Positions 1 to 9,280 of a DNA stretch of 64,000 nt are shown piece after piece (position 1 is the stretch's first letter; each line of letters begins with the position of its first letter). Source of the stretch: Nostoc sp. ATCC 43529 (GTDB taxonomy: Bacteria > Cyanobacteriota > Cyanobacteriia > Cyanobacteriales > Nostocaceae). The stretch covers positions 301 to 64,300 of the forward strand of contig LWTK01000030.1 of assembly GCA_003326205.1 (NCBI GenBank). Direction: 5' to 3'. A program made the translations under genes and the position numbers. The notes beneath the pieces were generated by a model, which worked only from the letters and a program-made list of their open reading frames with translations, ran no database searches and was not told the DNA's origin.

Positions 1-2336
1 TCGACGATGGGATCTGGCTCAACAGCACTGAAGAAACGCACAATTGCTGAATGGGCTATGGGGAACCAACGATCGCCTTCAGCAAGATAGCCGATTTCAG
101 CTATGTAGTCGCGATCGCTTGCGGGAATCTCCATACTCTTGTTGAGTAATTCTTCGCTTTCGTACTGCTCTACAAAGTCCGGAATTTGATAACTCAGGTC
201 AATGCCAGTCACATCATAAAGCCGCACAAGCAACTGAGAAACGCCCTGTTGCCGCAGGGCTGACTTTTCGCTTTCGGAAATTTCCCAACAGACATCAGCC
301 AATCTATGAGTACGGGGTGTTAGGAAAATACGGCTTTCTGGTTCCGCATATACAGCACTAGTTGTCTGGGCTGTTATTGGTGCATCGTCAACCGTACCAG
401 CCCAGGCTCCAATTCCTGCCCCAGTTGCCAGGGCGGCAGCACCAGTCAAGTCTGGCGATTCTTCCTCTAGTAAATCTACAGGGGGTTCAGCTGCATCTGC
501 TACCACATTTAACGCATCTTCTGGCAATTCTGGTAGTTCATCTGTCACCACCTCGCCGGACTCTGATAAGGCTATATCTTCAGTTGAGGTAATACTTTCT
601 AGCCATTCTAATTCTGCTTTGAGTTCTTCTTGGATTTCTTCTTCGCTAACTTCTGTGTCCCAATACTCAAAATCTGAAGTTGCTTTGGGCACATCTGCTA
701 ATTCCGACGCTGGGGTTGTTACCTCAGATAAAGGTAGTTCTTCATCAGATGTTTCTTCTGGAATATTAGCCAGCTGAGGATATGAAGTATTGACAACAGC
801 TGCTGGGGCTTCTATATCCCATGCAACTTCGCCAGATTCAGGAGGATTTTTTTCGGTATTATTTTCTTGAATTGTATCTTGGGTTGGGTTATTTTCTTTG
901 CTAGTAAAGGTAGACCAAGTAGCCGCGCCGATTCCGGTTGCTAGAGCAGCACCACCCATTAAACCTGCGGCTCCCAAGTTGTTATTCTCTGATTGAGCTA
1001 GGCTTGGGGTTGTGCCATTAGTTGTCTGTTGTTGAGTACCATTCTCTGTAAGATCGGATGATGTTTGACTATAAATTTGAAAAGGAGTGCTTTCCTCTTT
1101 TGGCAGCTGAAGGGTAGTGTCAGGACTGAGGGCAGTTTCGCCATCATCTGTGTTTGCTGGATCGGGATTTGGTTGTAGTGAGTTGTCTGTTTTCTCAGGC
1201 AGAGATGGCCGTCTGCCAAAAAACCACCAGAGTAAGCCTCCACCTAGAGTGGTAACCAATAAAGGTAAGAGCAACCAAAATGGTGTTTGTTTATTAACAA
1301 TTGGAGCTTTTTCTGGAGCGGCGGGAGCGACAAAGGGTTGTTCGCCAAATACAGAAGTAGTTGCACTGGGAGAAGCTGTAGCAGTTGGTGTGGCTTCTGT
1401 ACTGGGGGAAGTTGTGGCAGCAGGTTGCAAGACACTAGTGGCGATCGCTTCAGCTTCAGTGACTCTCGCTTCTTCTATAGCCTGTTGTCCTGCTGGTGCA
1501 AGGGTAAAACCGAGAAAACCTGCTACACCCAAGCTGGGATTTTTTTTGTAGACGTAAACTAATGGTTGCGAGAAGGGATATTTGGCATCGTCTGGCAAGG
1601 TTTGATGTAATTGCAGAACTCGCACACCTTCTAACTTGGAAATCTGATTGGCTAGTACATAGCTGATACCGTCTTTGCCGAGTTGTTTGACGATTTCGGC
1701 AGTATTATCGTCAGTTAGTTGGGTAGCATTGGAGCCTGTAGCAAATTTCGCAGTTTTGAAAGCTGGGTAATCACGAAAAGTATCGCGAGTATCGCTCGTT
1801 TCGGGGCGATCGATGACGCGAATCTTAGCGTCAGGGCCGCCTAATTGCGACCAATTTGTAATTTGTCCCCGAAAAATGCGGGCGAATTGCCTACTAGTCA
1901 AACTTTGCTTGAAAGGGTTCTCTGCACCAACCACGATCGCAATTTTTTCACGGCGCAAGCGGACTTGTTCGAGTCCTAGTGCTTTTTCTGCTGGCGTTAA
2001 ACCACGGCCGATTGCTGCTATGTCGATTTTGCCATCTAGCAAATCTCTCAGTGCCCGATCGGTTCCATTGGCAGCAATTTCAACTTTTGTGCCCGAAAAC
2101 TGCTTTTCAAAATTATTTTTAAGACTTTGGTTGGTTGGAGTTAAGCTACTTGAACCATCTATTCGCACTGTCGTTCCATTTTCCACTGTTTGCGGCGGTG
2201 GGAAAGACGGTGTTGGGGATGCAGATTGCGCCAGTATGGGTGCCGAAACAATCATACTTGCCATCGGAGTTGTAGCCAAAGCAACCCATAATACCAGCTT
2301 CACTATTGAAGTATCTTTTTTTTGTTGTTTCCACAT
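1..2336 (-). CDS. Phosphate-binding-like / DUF4912 protein (C-terminus beyond window)
   Basis: The reading frame is open from ATG at 2336 to the window edge (778 codons), so the C-terminus is missing. A signal peptide (about residues 1-37, ending near LAQSAS) precedes a PstS-like periplasmic binding domain (about 50-300; motifs IDGSSSL, TDRALRDLLDGKIDIAAIGR and a later ANQISK segment). A membrane segment lies near 349-372 (PFWLLLPLL then GLLWWFFGRRP). A long acidic low-complexity region follows, with two Ala/Gly hydrophobic stretches. A DUF4912 module begins near residue 669 (VRLYDVTG, SDRDYIAEIGY, GDRWFPIAHS). This is a known cyanobacterial architecture whose function is not established; binding of an anion by the N-terminal domain is inference from family. 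Only partial shadows of this gene appear as shorter reading frames on the other strand. Confidence 0.85.
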   Translation of the reverse strand, partial: MWKQQKKDTSIVKLVLWVALATTPMASMIVSAPILAQSASPTPSFPPPQTVENGTTVRIDGSSSLTPTNQSLKNNFEKQFSGTKVEIAANGTDRALRDLLDGKIDIAAIGRGLTPAEKALGLEQVRLRREKIAIVVGAENPFKQSLTSRQFARIFRGQITNWSQLGGPDAKIRVIDRPETSDTRDTFRDYPAFKTAKFATGSNATQLTDDNTAEIVKQLGKDGISYVLANQISKLEGVRVLQLHQTLPDDAKYPFSQPLVYVYKKNPSLGVAGFLGFTLAPAGQQAIEEARVTEAEAIATSVLQPAATTSPSTEATPTATASPSATTSVFGEQPFVAPAAPEKAPIVNKQTPFWLLLPLLVTTLGGGLLWWFFGRRPSLPEKTDNSLQPNPDPANTDDGETALSPDTTLQLPKEESTPFQIYSQTSSDLTENGTQQQTTNGTTPSLAQSENNNLGAAGLMGGAALATGIGAATWSTFTSKENNPTQDTIQENNTEKNPPESGEVAWDIEAPAAVVNTSYPQLANIPEETSDEELPLSEVTTPASELADVPKATSDFEYWDTEVSEEEIQEELKAELEWLESITSTEDIALSESGEVVTDELPELPEDALNVVADAAEPPVDLLEEESPDLTGAAALATGAGIGAWAGTVDDAPITAQTTSAVYAEPESRIFLTPRTHRLADVCWEISESEKSALRQQGVSQLLVRLYDVTGIDLSYQIPDFVEQYESEELLNKSMEIPASDRDYIAEIGYLAEGDRWFPIAHSAIVRFFSAVEPDPIV

Positions 2337-2712
2337 ATGCCCCTTATTAAGGTAAATAATACAAACCTTACCAGCCTTAATCCTTATCTTTTTATGGATT
2401 ATGCAGGAGACCCGCTAATTATACATCTCTGTTATATTTCTTATCAGTTATTGTAAATATTTGTGTCCATATATACTTAGTTTGACTTGAAGTATGTTGT
2501 GCTTTGTCGAGCAAAATTTTAGTTAAATACAATTAGCATCAAGTTAGTTAGGTTTTATACATCACTTAAGTATGGCTGAATAATTGCCATACTTGTAAAA
2601 TTAGCTAAATACTAAAGATAGTATAAACACGTATTAAAGATATCGTATGTTGTTCAATTAAAGTTTTGTTTAGGTAGTACAAGAGTTATAAAGTTTAGGT
2701 TTTTTTTGCCAG
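2337..2712. other. Intergenic region, AT-rich
   Basis: About 376 bases between two divergent genes, so promoters for both should lie here. It is AT-rich with many short A/T runs. I see no RNA gene, convincing terminator or dispersed repeat in it. Confidence 0.5.
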
Positions 2713-4338
2713 ATGTTGAAATTACCAAGTATGAACCAAAAAAATTTTTTACACAACAAATGGGCATTGAACAGTACGGGCTGGCTAGTGGTAGAAATCA
2801 TAGCAGTCTTAGCATTACTGTGCCTGAGAAATTTGTTGTCTGATATCATGGGCAGAAACGATATTGATGCTCTGCCTTTAGCAAGACAGTTTGCTGACCC
2901 TAACTGGGTTCCAAGAGATTGGTCTGTTAATCAACCACCTGTTTATCGCGTATTGTTTCAAAGCTTATTTGGCTCGCTCATAGCACATTGGGGATTTTTA
3001 GTTAGTTCTCTAATCGGAAGGTTTTTTTGCTACACCTTGATAGCTTGGGGACTAGTACTTATAGGCAGAAAACTAGGATTGAATTTGCCTTTGCAGATGT
3101 TAGCGGTTGCAATGTTTTTGATAGGAAATCAAGGTGTTGCTGCTGGAGAAAGAATTGTCGGAGTATTAGAAACGAAGATATTTGCTTATGCTATGGTCAT
3201 GTTGGCGATCGCCTTCATGCTGAAGAAACGTTATCGCCTGACGGCTTTTTTGTTGGGACTAGCAACTTCATTCCATGTTTTGGTAGGCGGTTATACAACT
3301 TTATTTGTAATAGTGTGGGTGATTTTAAAACGAAAAATCTATTTTCCTAGTATGCGGGAATTTGGATTTATTATTCCCTTATACCTGATAACAAGTGTAT
3401 TCGGTCTCAAAGCGGTGATCGAACAATTGTCTAGCCCAACACCTACAAGTCCGATATCCATTTCTTATATATATGTTTTTCTCAGGATGCCCCACCACCT
3501 CAATCCTTTATCTTGGCCTGCAAATTGGTGGATAATTCCTACATTTTACTTGTTGATGCTTGTGAGCAGCGCTGGCGTCCTTTGGTTCAATCGTCCAACT
3601 CAAGCACTACCTGAACGGTTGGAAGAATACCAAGCTCAAATCGGACTTTTTGAGTTTACATTGATCAGTCTAGTTCCTTATGTATTAGGATTAGTTATCG
3701 CTCCATTCGACTCTCAAGGAACCTTACTACAGTATTATCTTTTCCGCGTTGGTGATGTTATGTTGCACCTTAACGCCTGCTTCTTGTTTGCTTGTACTTT
3801 AGATCGAATCTTCACAAGTAGAAAACAACAAAAACTGCTGGTACTGTTATGTACTATCGCACTGAGTATAAGCATTGTTAAAGGATTTCATAACTTTCAA
3901 AAAGAGTTTCAGTCCACGCTTAATTTTCCTGACGAAACCCAGGAGGTAGATCCTCAGTGGAAAGATATGGTTAACTGGGTGCGAAAAAATACGTCAAAAA
4001 ATGATATATTTGTATCCCCTCCGGTTAAATTTGCCAACTTCATTTGGCTGACAGAGCGCCCAACCATTGCTAAATATAAGCTTATGGCTCAGACTAAAGC
4101 GGGAACATTAGAGTGGTTTTCCCGTATGCGAGACTTGAGCGGTAATTTTAACAGCGTCGATCCATTGACTAACTTTAGCGAGAAACTGCTTACAGAAGGC
4201 TACAACAACTTGACAACTGACCAGGCTAAGGCACTTATGGTTAAATATGACGCTACCTATTTCGTAACTCGCATTCAACATCAGTTAGATCTGCCAATCG
4301 CTTACCGTAATAAATTTTACGTTCTCTATAAAAAATAA
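2713..4338 (+). CDS. Multi-pass inner-membrane protein, GT-C-like
   Basis: A 541-residue protein with about 10 hydrophobic segments between residues 20 and 400, then a soluble C-terminal domain (about 410-541). An acidic loop follows the first membrane segment (GRNDIDALPLARQFADPNWV), the position where GT-C glycosyltransferases carry their catalytic Asp. The C-terminal part (KDMVNWVRKNTSKNDIFVSPP and KYDATYFVTRI) resembles the periplasmic tail of large membrane-embedded sugar or lipid transferases. The start at 2713 is taken as the first ATG; an in-frame ATG at 2731 is also possible and neither has a strong ribosome site. The gene stands alone. Enzymatic function is inference only. Confidence 0.7.
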   Translation: MLKLPSMNQKNFLHNKWALNSTGWLVVEIIAVLALLCLRNLLSDIMGRNDIDALPLARQFADPNWVPRDWSVNQPPVYRVLFQSLFGSLIAHWGFLVSSLIGRFFCYTLIAWGLVLIGRKLGLNLPLQMLAVAMFLIGNQGVAAGERIVGVLETKIFAYAMVMLAIAFMLKKRYRLTAFLLGLATSFHVLVGGYTTLFVIVWVILKRKIYFPSMREFGFIIPLYLITSVFGLKAVIEQLSSPTPTSPISISYIYVFLRMPHHLNPLSWPANWWIIPTFYLLMLVSSAGVLWFNRPTQALPERLEEYQAQIGLFEFTLISLVPYVLGLVIAPFDSQGTLLQYYLFRVGDVMLHLNACFLFACTLDRIFTSRKQQKLLVLLCTIALSISIVKGFHNFQKEFQSTLNFPDETQEVDPQWKDMVNWVRKNTSKNDIFVSPPVKFANFIWLTERPTIAKYKLMAQTKAGTLEWFSRMRDLSGNFNSVDPLTNFSEKLLTEGYNNLTTDQAKALMVKYDATYFVTRIQHQLDLPIAYRNKFYVLYKK

Positions 4339-4539
4339 GCTAAAAAGGGAAGACGCAATAGGTAATAGGTAATAGGAAAATAAAGTTTATTGTAGGGCTT
4401 TAACAATCAATTTATGCCCTAAACTATGCTTGAACTGCTTTATATTCCAACTTATGAATTACAGTTAAATGGCTCAATGGTGGAGGGAATGAACCAAGTT
4501 AATAGCAATTATCTAAAATTCGGCAACAGATTCAAACTT

Positions 4540-5667
4540 TCAGAGAATATCTGTTGTGGATTGACTGAGATAACAATGACAATGTGGTTTATCAATTAGT
4601 GATTCCACCAAAGCATTCAGGGCAGTTGCAGCTAAGGCACCACCTCCCAAAGTTCCTTCAACTGTAATAAAAGGTATTCTTTGTTGCATCAGTTGTCGCT
4701 TAGCGGCGGGAGCGTGGCTAAAGCCGATGGGCATTGCAATTACGAGTGCAGGCTGAATTTTTTGATTGGCGATTGCTACAGAAATTTCTAGCAGCACCGA
4801 GGGAGCATAACCAACTACGAGTATGCAACCTGGAGTTACTTGTTGCAATTTTTGGCGCCATTCTTGCTGCTGCCAAAACGCGAGTTCCGCCTCTGTGGCA
4901 GTAGTAATGTGGGGATTATCAATTAAAGTTTCAATGCGACATCCCAAGTGAAATAATCGAGTTTCATCCAAAGCAGCAGCAACAGTTTGGGTATCAACAA
5001 CAATTTGACAGCGGTCAGATAAAGCTTCTCGACTAGCTGCGATCGCATCTCGACTCAACTTGACAAAAGATACCAAACTCACGTCGCCACAAGCCAAAAC
5101 CAACTGAGAAATTAAGTGTTGTTCAATTTCCGAACGATCGGATAAATCGGGTAATAAATGTTGTAGCGATTCGCCAAAAGCCTCTGAGTGTGTATGAATT
5201 TCGGCATCCAAACCACTCCACAATTTTTCTAATCCCCCCAATCCGGCTTGGGTTTCCACGTCGAGTAACTTCAGTTGTGCTAACACTTCCGCCTGCATAA
5301 TCTGACAATGGCGATCGCGTCCCAATAATCCTTCTAGCGCCGATGCTGTTTGGCGGAGTTGGGAAATTTGTTGCATCACGGCTCGATATTGCCGTTGCAG
5401 TTGCACCATCAAATTTTGATTTGTATCCGCCTCTGGTTCCACCTCCAAAATGTGGCGGATATGATTTAGCTGAAACCCTTGTTGCTTAAGTGCCACAATC
5501 CGTTGCAACCTCAGGACATCTTTTTGGGTGTAGAGACGATAATTGCTAGGCGATCGTACTGGTTGCGGCAGCAATCCCAATTGATGATAATGTCGCACCA
5601 TCCGCGGAGTCAAACCGCCACCAACTGCTTCGGTAAGTTCTTTAATAGTTAAACAACCAGCATTCAT
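4540..5667 (-). CDS. coaR: CoaR-type cobalt-responsive MerR regulator with precorrin isomerase-like domain
   Basis: The 375-residue protein has an N-terminal MerR helix-turn-helix (about 5-75; TPRMVRHYHQLGLLP, SNYRLYTQKDVLRLQRI), a coiled linker (about 80-150) and a C-terminal domain like CbiC/CobH precorrin-8X methylmutase (about 170-355; VVGYAPSVLLEI, AMPIGFSHAPAAKRQL). It ends with a Cys-His-Cys at residues 363-365. This is the architecture of Synechocystis CoaR, which activates coaT in response to cobalt and needs the C-terminal Cys-His-Cys for sensing. It lies divergently next to coaT with a MerR-type operator between them. Regulation by cobalt or a hydrogenobyrinic intermediate is inferred from that homology. 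Confidence 0.93.
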   Translation of the reverse strand: MNAGCLTIKELTEAVGGGLTPRMVRHYHQLGLLPQPVRSPSNYRLYTQKDVLRLQRIVALKQQGFQLNHIRHILEVEPEADTNQNLMVQLQRQYRAVMQQISQLRQTASALEGLLGRDRHCQIMQAEVLAQLKLLDVETQAGLGGLEKLWSGLDAEIHTHSEAFGESLQHLLPDLSDRSEIEQHLISQLVLACGDVSLVSFVKLSRDAIAASREALSDRCQIVVDTQTVAAALDETRLFHLGCRIETLIDNPHITTATEAELAFWQQQEWRQKLQQVTPGCILVVGYAPSVLLEISVAIANQKIQPALVIAMPIGFSHAPAAKRQLMQQRIPFITVEGTLGGGALAATALNALVESLIDKPHCHCYLSQSTTDIL

Positions 5668-5767
5668 AATTTACTCCAACAACGGCAAAATTCTTTGTAA
5701 TTCTCCCTCCCACAACACAGATAAACATCGAACTTTGCGTACCTTTGCGTTTCAAACTCATTATAAG

Positions 5768-5793
5768 CCTTGACATTAACATTAATGTCAAGG
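5768..5793 (+). promoter_or_regulatory. MerR-type operator/promoter of coaT
   Basis: A perfect 11-bp inverted repeat (CCTTGACATTA / TAATGTCAAGG) separated by 4 bp. The left arm contains a consensus -35, TTGACA, at 5770-5775. A weak -10 (TAGCCT) begins at 5796, giving a long 20-bp spacer typical of MerR-family activated promoters. It lies 35 bp before the coaT start and between coaR and coaT, so CoaR is the likely ligand. Confidence 0.9.
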
Positions 5794-5828
5794 TTTAGCC
5801 TGAGAAAGTCCCTCTTAATTCACCTCTC

Positions 5829-7823
5829 ATGCTTTACCCACAGCGCTTTACCCAATTCACCAGAGAACACGCAGACATCTTAGCAGCCCTAGTTTGTGGC
5901 TTGTTGTTATTTCTGGGATGGTTCGCCTTGCATCTCGGCGCTTTGGAATTAGCGCTGCTGCTGCTACCTGCTGCTTACGTCATTGGTGGTTACGAAAGTG
6001 CGCGGGAGGGACTAACTACCCTTTTCAAAGAAAAAGAACTCGATGTTGATTTGCTGATGATTGTCGCCGCCATTGGTGCTGCTAGTTTGGGCTTATGGCG
6101 AAGAGAATATCATTTAATTATTGATGGGGCAATTTTGATTCTCATCTTTGCCATCAGTGGCGCACTTGAAGGCTATGCCATGCAGCGAACTGAACGGAGT
6201 ATTCGGAGTTTGATGAGTTTGACACCAGACACCGCAAGGGTTTTGCTTCAGGGAAGGGAAGAGGAAGTTTCTATCAGTCAGCTAAAAGTTGGTGATGAAA
6301 TTGTTGTCAAACCCGGAGAGTTAATTCCCACAGATGGAATTATCGTGTCTGGTTACAGCACTCTCAATCAAGCCGCAATTACAGGCGAGTCTTTACCTGT
6401 AGAGAAAACAGTGGGTGCAGAAGTTTTTGCCGGTACACTCAACGGCTATGGTGCATTGCAGATTAAAGTCCACAAACCAGCCCAAAGTAGCTTGATTGTG
6501 CGGGTGATTCGTTTGGTGGAACAAGCAAAGACAGAAGCACCCCCTTCGCAAGAATTTATTGATCGCTTTGAAAAAGGATATGCCAAAGTTATTGTAATAG
6601 CCGGGATATTACTGGCAACTTTACCGCCATTCCTCTGGGGTTGGGATTGGGAAACTACCATTTATCGCGCCCTCACTTTCTTAGTGGTGGCTTCTCCCTG
6701 CGCGTTGATGGCTGCAATTATGCCTACCCTGCTTTCCGGAATTGCCAACGGTGCAAGACAAGGGATTTTATTTAAGAATGGCGCACAGTTAGAGAAGATT
6801 GGCAAAGTTCGAGCGATCGCATTTGATAAAACTGGTACCCTCACAACAGGACAAGTGCAGGTATTCCAAGTCATCGCAAGTAGTGAATACACACAAAATG
6901 ATGTCTTAAAAGCTGCTGCCAGTGTGGAATCATCTTCTGAACACCCCATCGGTAAGGCAATTGTACAAGCCGCTGCTGATTTGAATTGGGTTGGCGCAAT
7001 CCAAGTACAAGCCATACCTGGACAGGGAATTGTGGGAATTGTCAAAGAACAACAGGTAATGGTTGGCAATGCCACATTTGTGCAGCAGTATGTCACAAAT
7101 TTGCCCGAAGAATTACGACAAATAGCTCAATATTTGGAGCAAGAAGGTAAAACAGTGGTTTGGGTAGCAGGAGAAGAGGACGCAAAGACACGGGGACACG
7201 GGGACGCGGGGAACTTATCACAAACACTCTCCGCGTCCCCGCGTCTCCCTGTCCCCGCGTCTTATCAAGTCATGGGTATTATTGCCATTGCAGATGAGGT
7301 GAGAGTGCAAGCAGCAGCGACTATTAGCCGATTAAAGAAACTGGGAGTTGAACGAATTGTCATGTTGACTGGGGATAATGAGGAAACTGCTAATAGTGTC
7401 GCCAAAGCAGTAGGAATTGAGCAAGTGTATGCTCAACTTTTGCCAGAAGATAAGCTGAATGTGATTCGTCGTTTACAGCAAAAGTATCAAACTGTGGCAA
7501 TGGTGGGTGATGGCATTAATGATGCACCAGCTTTAGCACAAGCATCTGTGGGTATAGCGATGGGAGGTGCGGGTAGCGATGTAGCATTGGAAACCGCAGA
7601 TATAGTTTTGATGGCAGACAAGTTAGAAAAAATTGCTGTGGCCATACATTTAGGTAGGCGATCGCAACTCATAGTCAAACAAAATATAGTCATAGCCTTG
7701 GGTTTTATTGTCTTGCTTTTAGTAGGCAACTTTCTGGGAAATATTAACTTACCCATCGGCGTCATTGGCCATGAAGGTTCCACAGTTTTAGTTACCCTCA
7801 GCGGTCTAAGATTGCTAAAGTAA
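5829..7823 (+). CDS. coaT: CoaT-type cobalt-exporting P1B ATPase
   Basis: A 664-residue P1B-type ATPase of the inner membrane. Visible motifs are TGES (185-188, actuator), the transmembrane metal site SPC (289-291) typical of the Co/Ni P1B-4 group rather than CPC, the phosphorylated Asp in DKTGT (333-337), HP (372-373), GDGINDAPA (560-568) and a C-terminal HEGS. There is no N-terminal heavy-metal-associated domain, as expected for CoaT. Residues about 451-478 (EDAKTRGHGDAG to PRLPVPAS) interrupt the nucleotide-binding domain between the DKTGT and GDGIND motifs. They are encoded by a GC-rich imperfect inverted repeat at 7179-7263 that looks like a dispersed repeat inserted in frame. The gene is driven by the operator bound by CoaR. 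Confidence 0.93.
   Translation: MLYPQRFTQFTREHADILAALVCGLLLFLGWFALHLGALELALLLLPAAYVIGGYESAREGLTTLFKEKELDVDLLMIVAAIGAASLGLWRREYHLIIDGAILILIFAISGALEGYAMQRTERSIRSLMSLTPDTARVLLQGREEEVSISQLKVGDEIVVKPGELIPTDGIIVSGYSTLNQAAITGESLPVEKTVGAEVFAGTLNGYGALQIKVHKPAQSSLIVRVIRLVEQAKTEAPPSQEFIDRFEKGYAKVIVIAGILLATLPPFLWGWDWETTIYRALTFLVVASPCALMAAIMPTLLSGIANGARQGILFKNGAQLEKIGKVRAIAFDKTGTLTTGQVQVFQVIASSEYTQNDVLKAAASVESSSEHPIGKAIVQAAADLNWVGAIQVQAIPGQGIVGIVKEQQVMVGNATFVQQYVTNLPEELRQIAQYLEQEGKTVVWVAGEEDAKTRGHGDAGNLSQTLSASPRLPVPASYQVMGIIAIADEVRVQAAATISRLKKLGVERIVMLTGDNEETANSVAKAVGIEQVYAQLLPEDKLNVIRRLQQKYQTVAMVGDGINDAPALAQASVGIAMGGAGSDVALETADIVLMADKLEKIAVAIHLGRRSQLIVKQNIVIALGFIVLLLVGNFLGNINLPIGVIGHEGSTVLVTLSGLRLLK
7179..7263 (+). 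repeat. GC-rich inverted repeat inserted in frame in coaT
   Basis: Arms of about 27 bp (AGACACGGGGACACGGGG... against its imperfect complement ending at 7263) surround a short AT-rich centre. The same element, in the same orientation and reading frame, lies inside the hybrid kinase gene at about 57876-57957. It matches the character of small dispersed repeats known from cyanobacterial genomes. Confidence 0.8.
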
Positions 7824-7839
7824 GGACTAGAAGGGCAAA

Positions 7840-8138
7840 GCCTGGATCACGTTCGGGACTTGCTAAAGCATTAAAAACTGTCACTCTTAAGTACGACGGC
7901 TTGTGGAATCGCCCATTTCCTTACTTAATGGCTTGGTTTGGTGCGCCAACGGACGGTTTACCCCATCCAGAAGCGCATTTACATACCCAGTTTTACCCAC
8001 CATATCGGACAAGCGAAAGGCTGAAATATCTGGCGGTAACCGAACTCAGGGATGTTTGCCAATGATGCTTTACCGGAGGAAAAAGCCAAGGAACTACAAG
8101 CTATGATGGTAAATATTGAAGAGCCAATTTCGGCATAA
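7840..8138 (+). pseudogene. Remnant of galT (galactose-1-phosphate uridylyltransferase)
   Basis: Translation in one frame gives LAKALKTVTLKYDGLWNRPFPYLMAWFGAPTDGL-type sequence and then HLHTQFYPPYRTSERLKYLA. This matches the C-terminal third of GalT, including the WNRPFPY and FYPPYRT regions. A frameshift near 8049-8052 moves the frame to MFANDALPEEKAKELQ and a final TAA at 8136-8138. No N-terminal part and no active-site HPH segment are present, so this is a decayed fragment. It lies immediately downstream of coaT. Confidence 0.8.
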
Positions 8139-8201
8139 ATCATAAGCTATTCACCTCTAAGCAGTAAGCATAATAAAGCGATCGCTTCCAGGCTTGGGAA
8201 A

Positions 8202-8331
8202 TAAGTAGGTAGACATAATTAAATGTAAGATTGGAGCTTTGTTCGTAGTCAGCGATTTATCGCTCTTAACAAACGTTTTAATGGCTCAAGCCCATACTAC
8301 GAACTTTAGTTTAATTGAGTCCTTCTACTTA
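8202..8331 (+). mobile_element. MITE-like element, TAAGTAG family, copy 1
   Basis: A 130-bp element with imperfect terminal inverted repeats (AGTAGGTAGACATAATTAAA at the left, the complement of AGTAGAAGGACTCAATTAAA at the right) and TA at each outer edge. Nearly the same sequence occurs at 14461-14586 and 51116-51245. It encodes nothing. The TA target suggests an IS630/Tc1-type transposase acting in trans. Confidence 0.85.
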
Positions 8332-8633
8332 AATCAAACCAGAAATATTAATTTTTTCATTAGCTCTTAATCTTGTTTGCCATTGAGAGTACTTTAGATG
8401 CGTTCGCCCTGGTGCGTGTAGTGAACTCGCTTGAAGGCTTAGTACCTTGGGGGAATGGCACGCTTGTAAACGTGAAACATAGTCAGGGCAGGGTGTAGGG
8501 GGTAGGGTGTCGGGTGTAGGGAAAAATCAAGAAAATTAAAAACAAGTGCGAACATTAATAAACTTCTTTGCTACGCAACGCTGGCGCGAACGCCACTACA
8601 CCCCACACCCTACACCCCACACCCAAAAGCCTT
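8332..8633. other. Non-coding, repeat-rich spacer
   Basis: Holds fragments of common dispersed repeats: a GCTTGAAGGC-type stretch near 8430, a G-rich GTGTAGGG run at 8491-8521 and the complementary C-rich CTACACCCC run at 8597-8624, which together could pair as a long hairpin. No gene is apparent. Confidence 0.5.
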
Positions 8634-8759
8634 ATGAATATTGGATTTGCCGATATCTTAGTGCCATTCGTACCTTGGGGTATGTTTGGTATGGGTGAAT
8701 TAGCTGTTGTTTGTAGCCTGGGCGTATTTTTGCCTGTACGCTGGTTTTCAGGCGAGTAA
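8634..8759 (+). CDS. Possible small hydrophobic protein (41 residues)
   Basis: From ATG at 8634 the frame encodes MNIGFADILVPFVPWGMFGM then ELAVVCSLGVFLPVRWFSGE. Most of it is hydrophobic and could form one or two membrane helices. The open frame extends upstream to 8568, but that part is made of a dispersed repeat, so 8634 is preferred. There is no clear ribosome site, and I do not recognise a family. It may be a fragment of a larger decayed gene. Confidence 0.3.
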   Translation: MNIGFADILVPFVPWGMFGMGELAVVCSLGVFLPVRWFSGE

Positions 8760-8805
8760 CCGGAAATTTAGTAATTTGATAAGTGTTTAAACGTACATGA
8801 TATTA

Positions 8806-9084
8806 CTAAGAATTAGGCTTTTTTGATTTTCGTGGTGACTTTGGTGGCGTTCGGTGTGCGCCAAAATATTTTTCACTGCGGTAACGCAACCACACCCGCA
8901 ACTCTTGGGGAATTTGTTCTTTTTGTTCTTTGCTGAGGGTGTTGTAAAGGGCTAAGGCGCGATCGCGTTCGCCCCTACAAGCAGCATTGTTATGAGCATC
9001 CCAATAGCTGCGGGCTACTCGAATCCGCCGACAGACTTCTTTAATCAGATCATCTCCCGTAAGTGGAGTATCTTGCTTGCTCAT
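8806..9084 (-). CDS. Conserved-looking small basic protein, function unknown
   Basis: A 92-residue protein (MSKQDTPLTGDDLIKEVCRR to SPRKSKKPNS). It is helical, charged and ends in a Lys/Pro/Ser-rich basic tail. The longer open frame reaches 9186, but the extra N-terminus looks unrelated, so the internal ATG at 9084 is the better start. The pattern RVARSYWDAHNNAACRGERDRALALYN looks constrained, yet I do not recognise the family. It lies divergent from nifJ with about 200 bp between them. Confidence 0.6.
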   Translation of the reverse strand: MSKQDTPLTGDDLIKEVCRRIRVARSYWDAHNNAACRGERDRALALYNTLSKEQKEQIPQELRVWLRYRSEKYFGAHRTPPKSPRKSKKPNS

Positions 9085-9280
9085 AGGAATTAATTTAGAG
9101 CGTATCGCACTCTTACCAAAGTATAAATGTGCAAAATATACCACAATTTCCCAGTACCCAGTCACTTTAACTGACAAAACTTTCAAATCTTCACAAGTTT
9201 CTCAACTTCTTCTTTTAGTGTCAAATGTAGATCCATCTTAGTCATTGCCAGGGCTGAGAGATTTTTACAGGTGTCAGAAG

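Noticed and set aside
1117..2355. Open frames on the + strand opposite the DUF4912 gene
   Set aside because: The minus-strand frame is continuous with recognisable domains; the plus frames are shadows created by its codon use.
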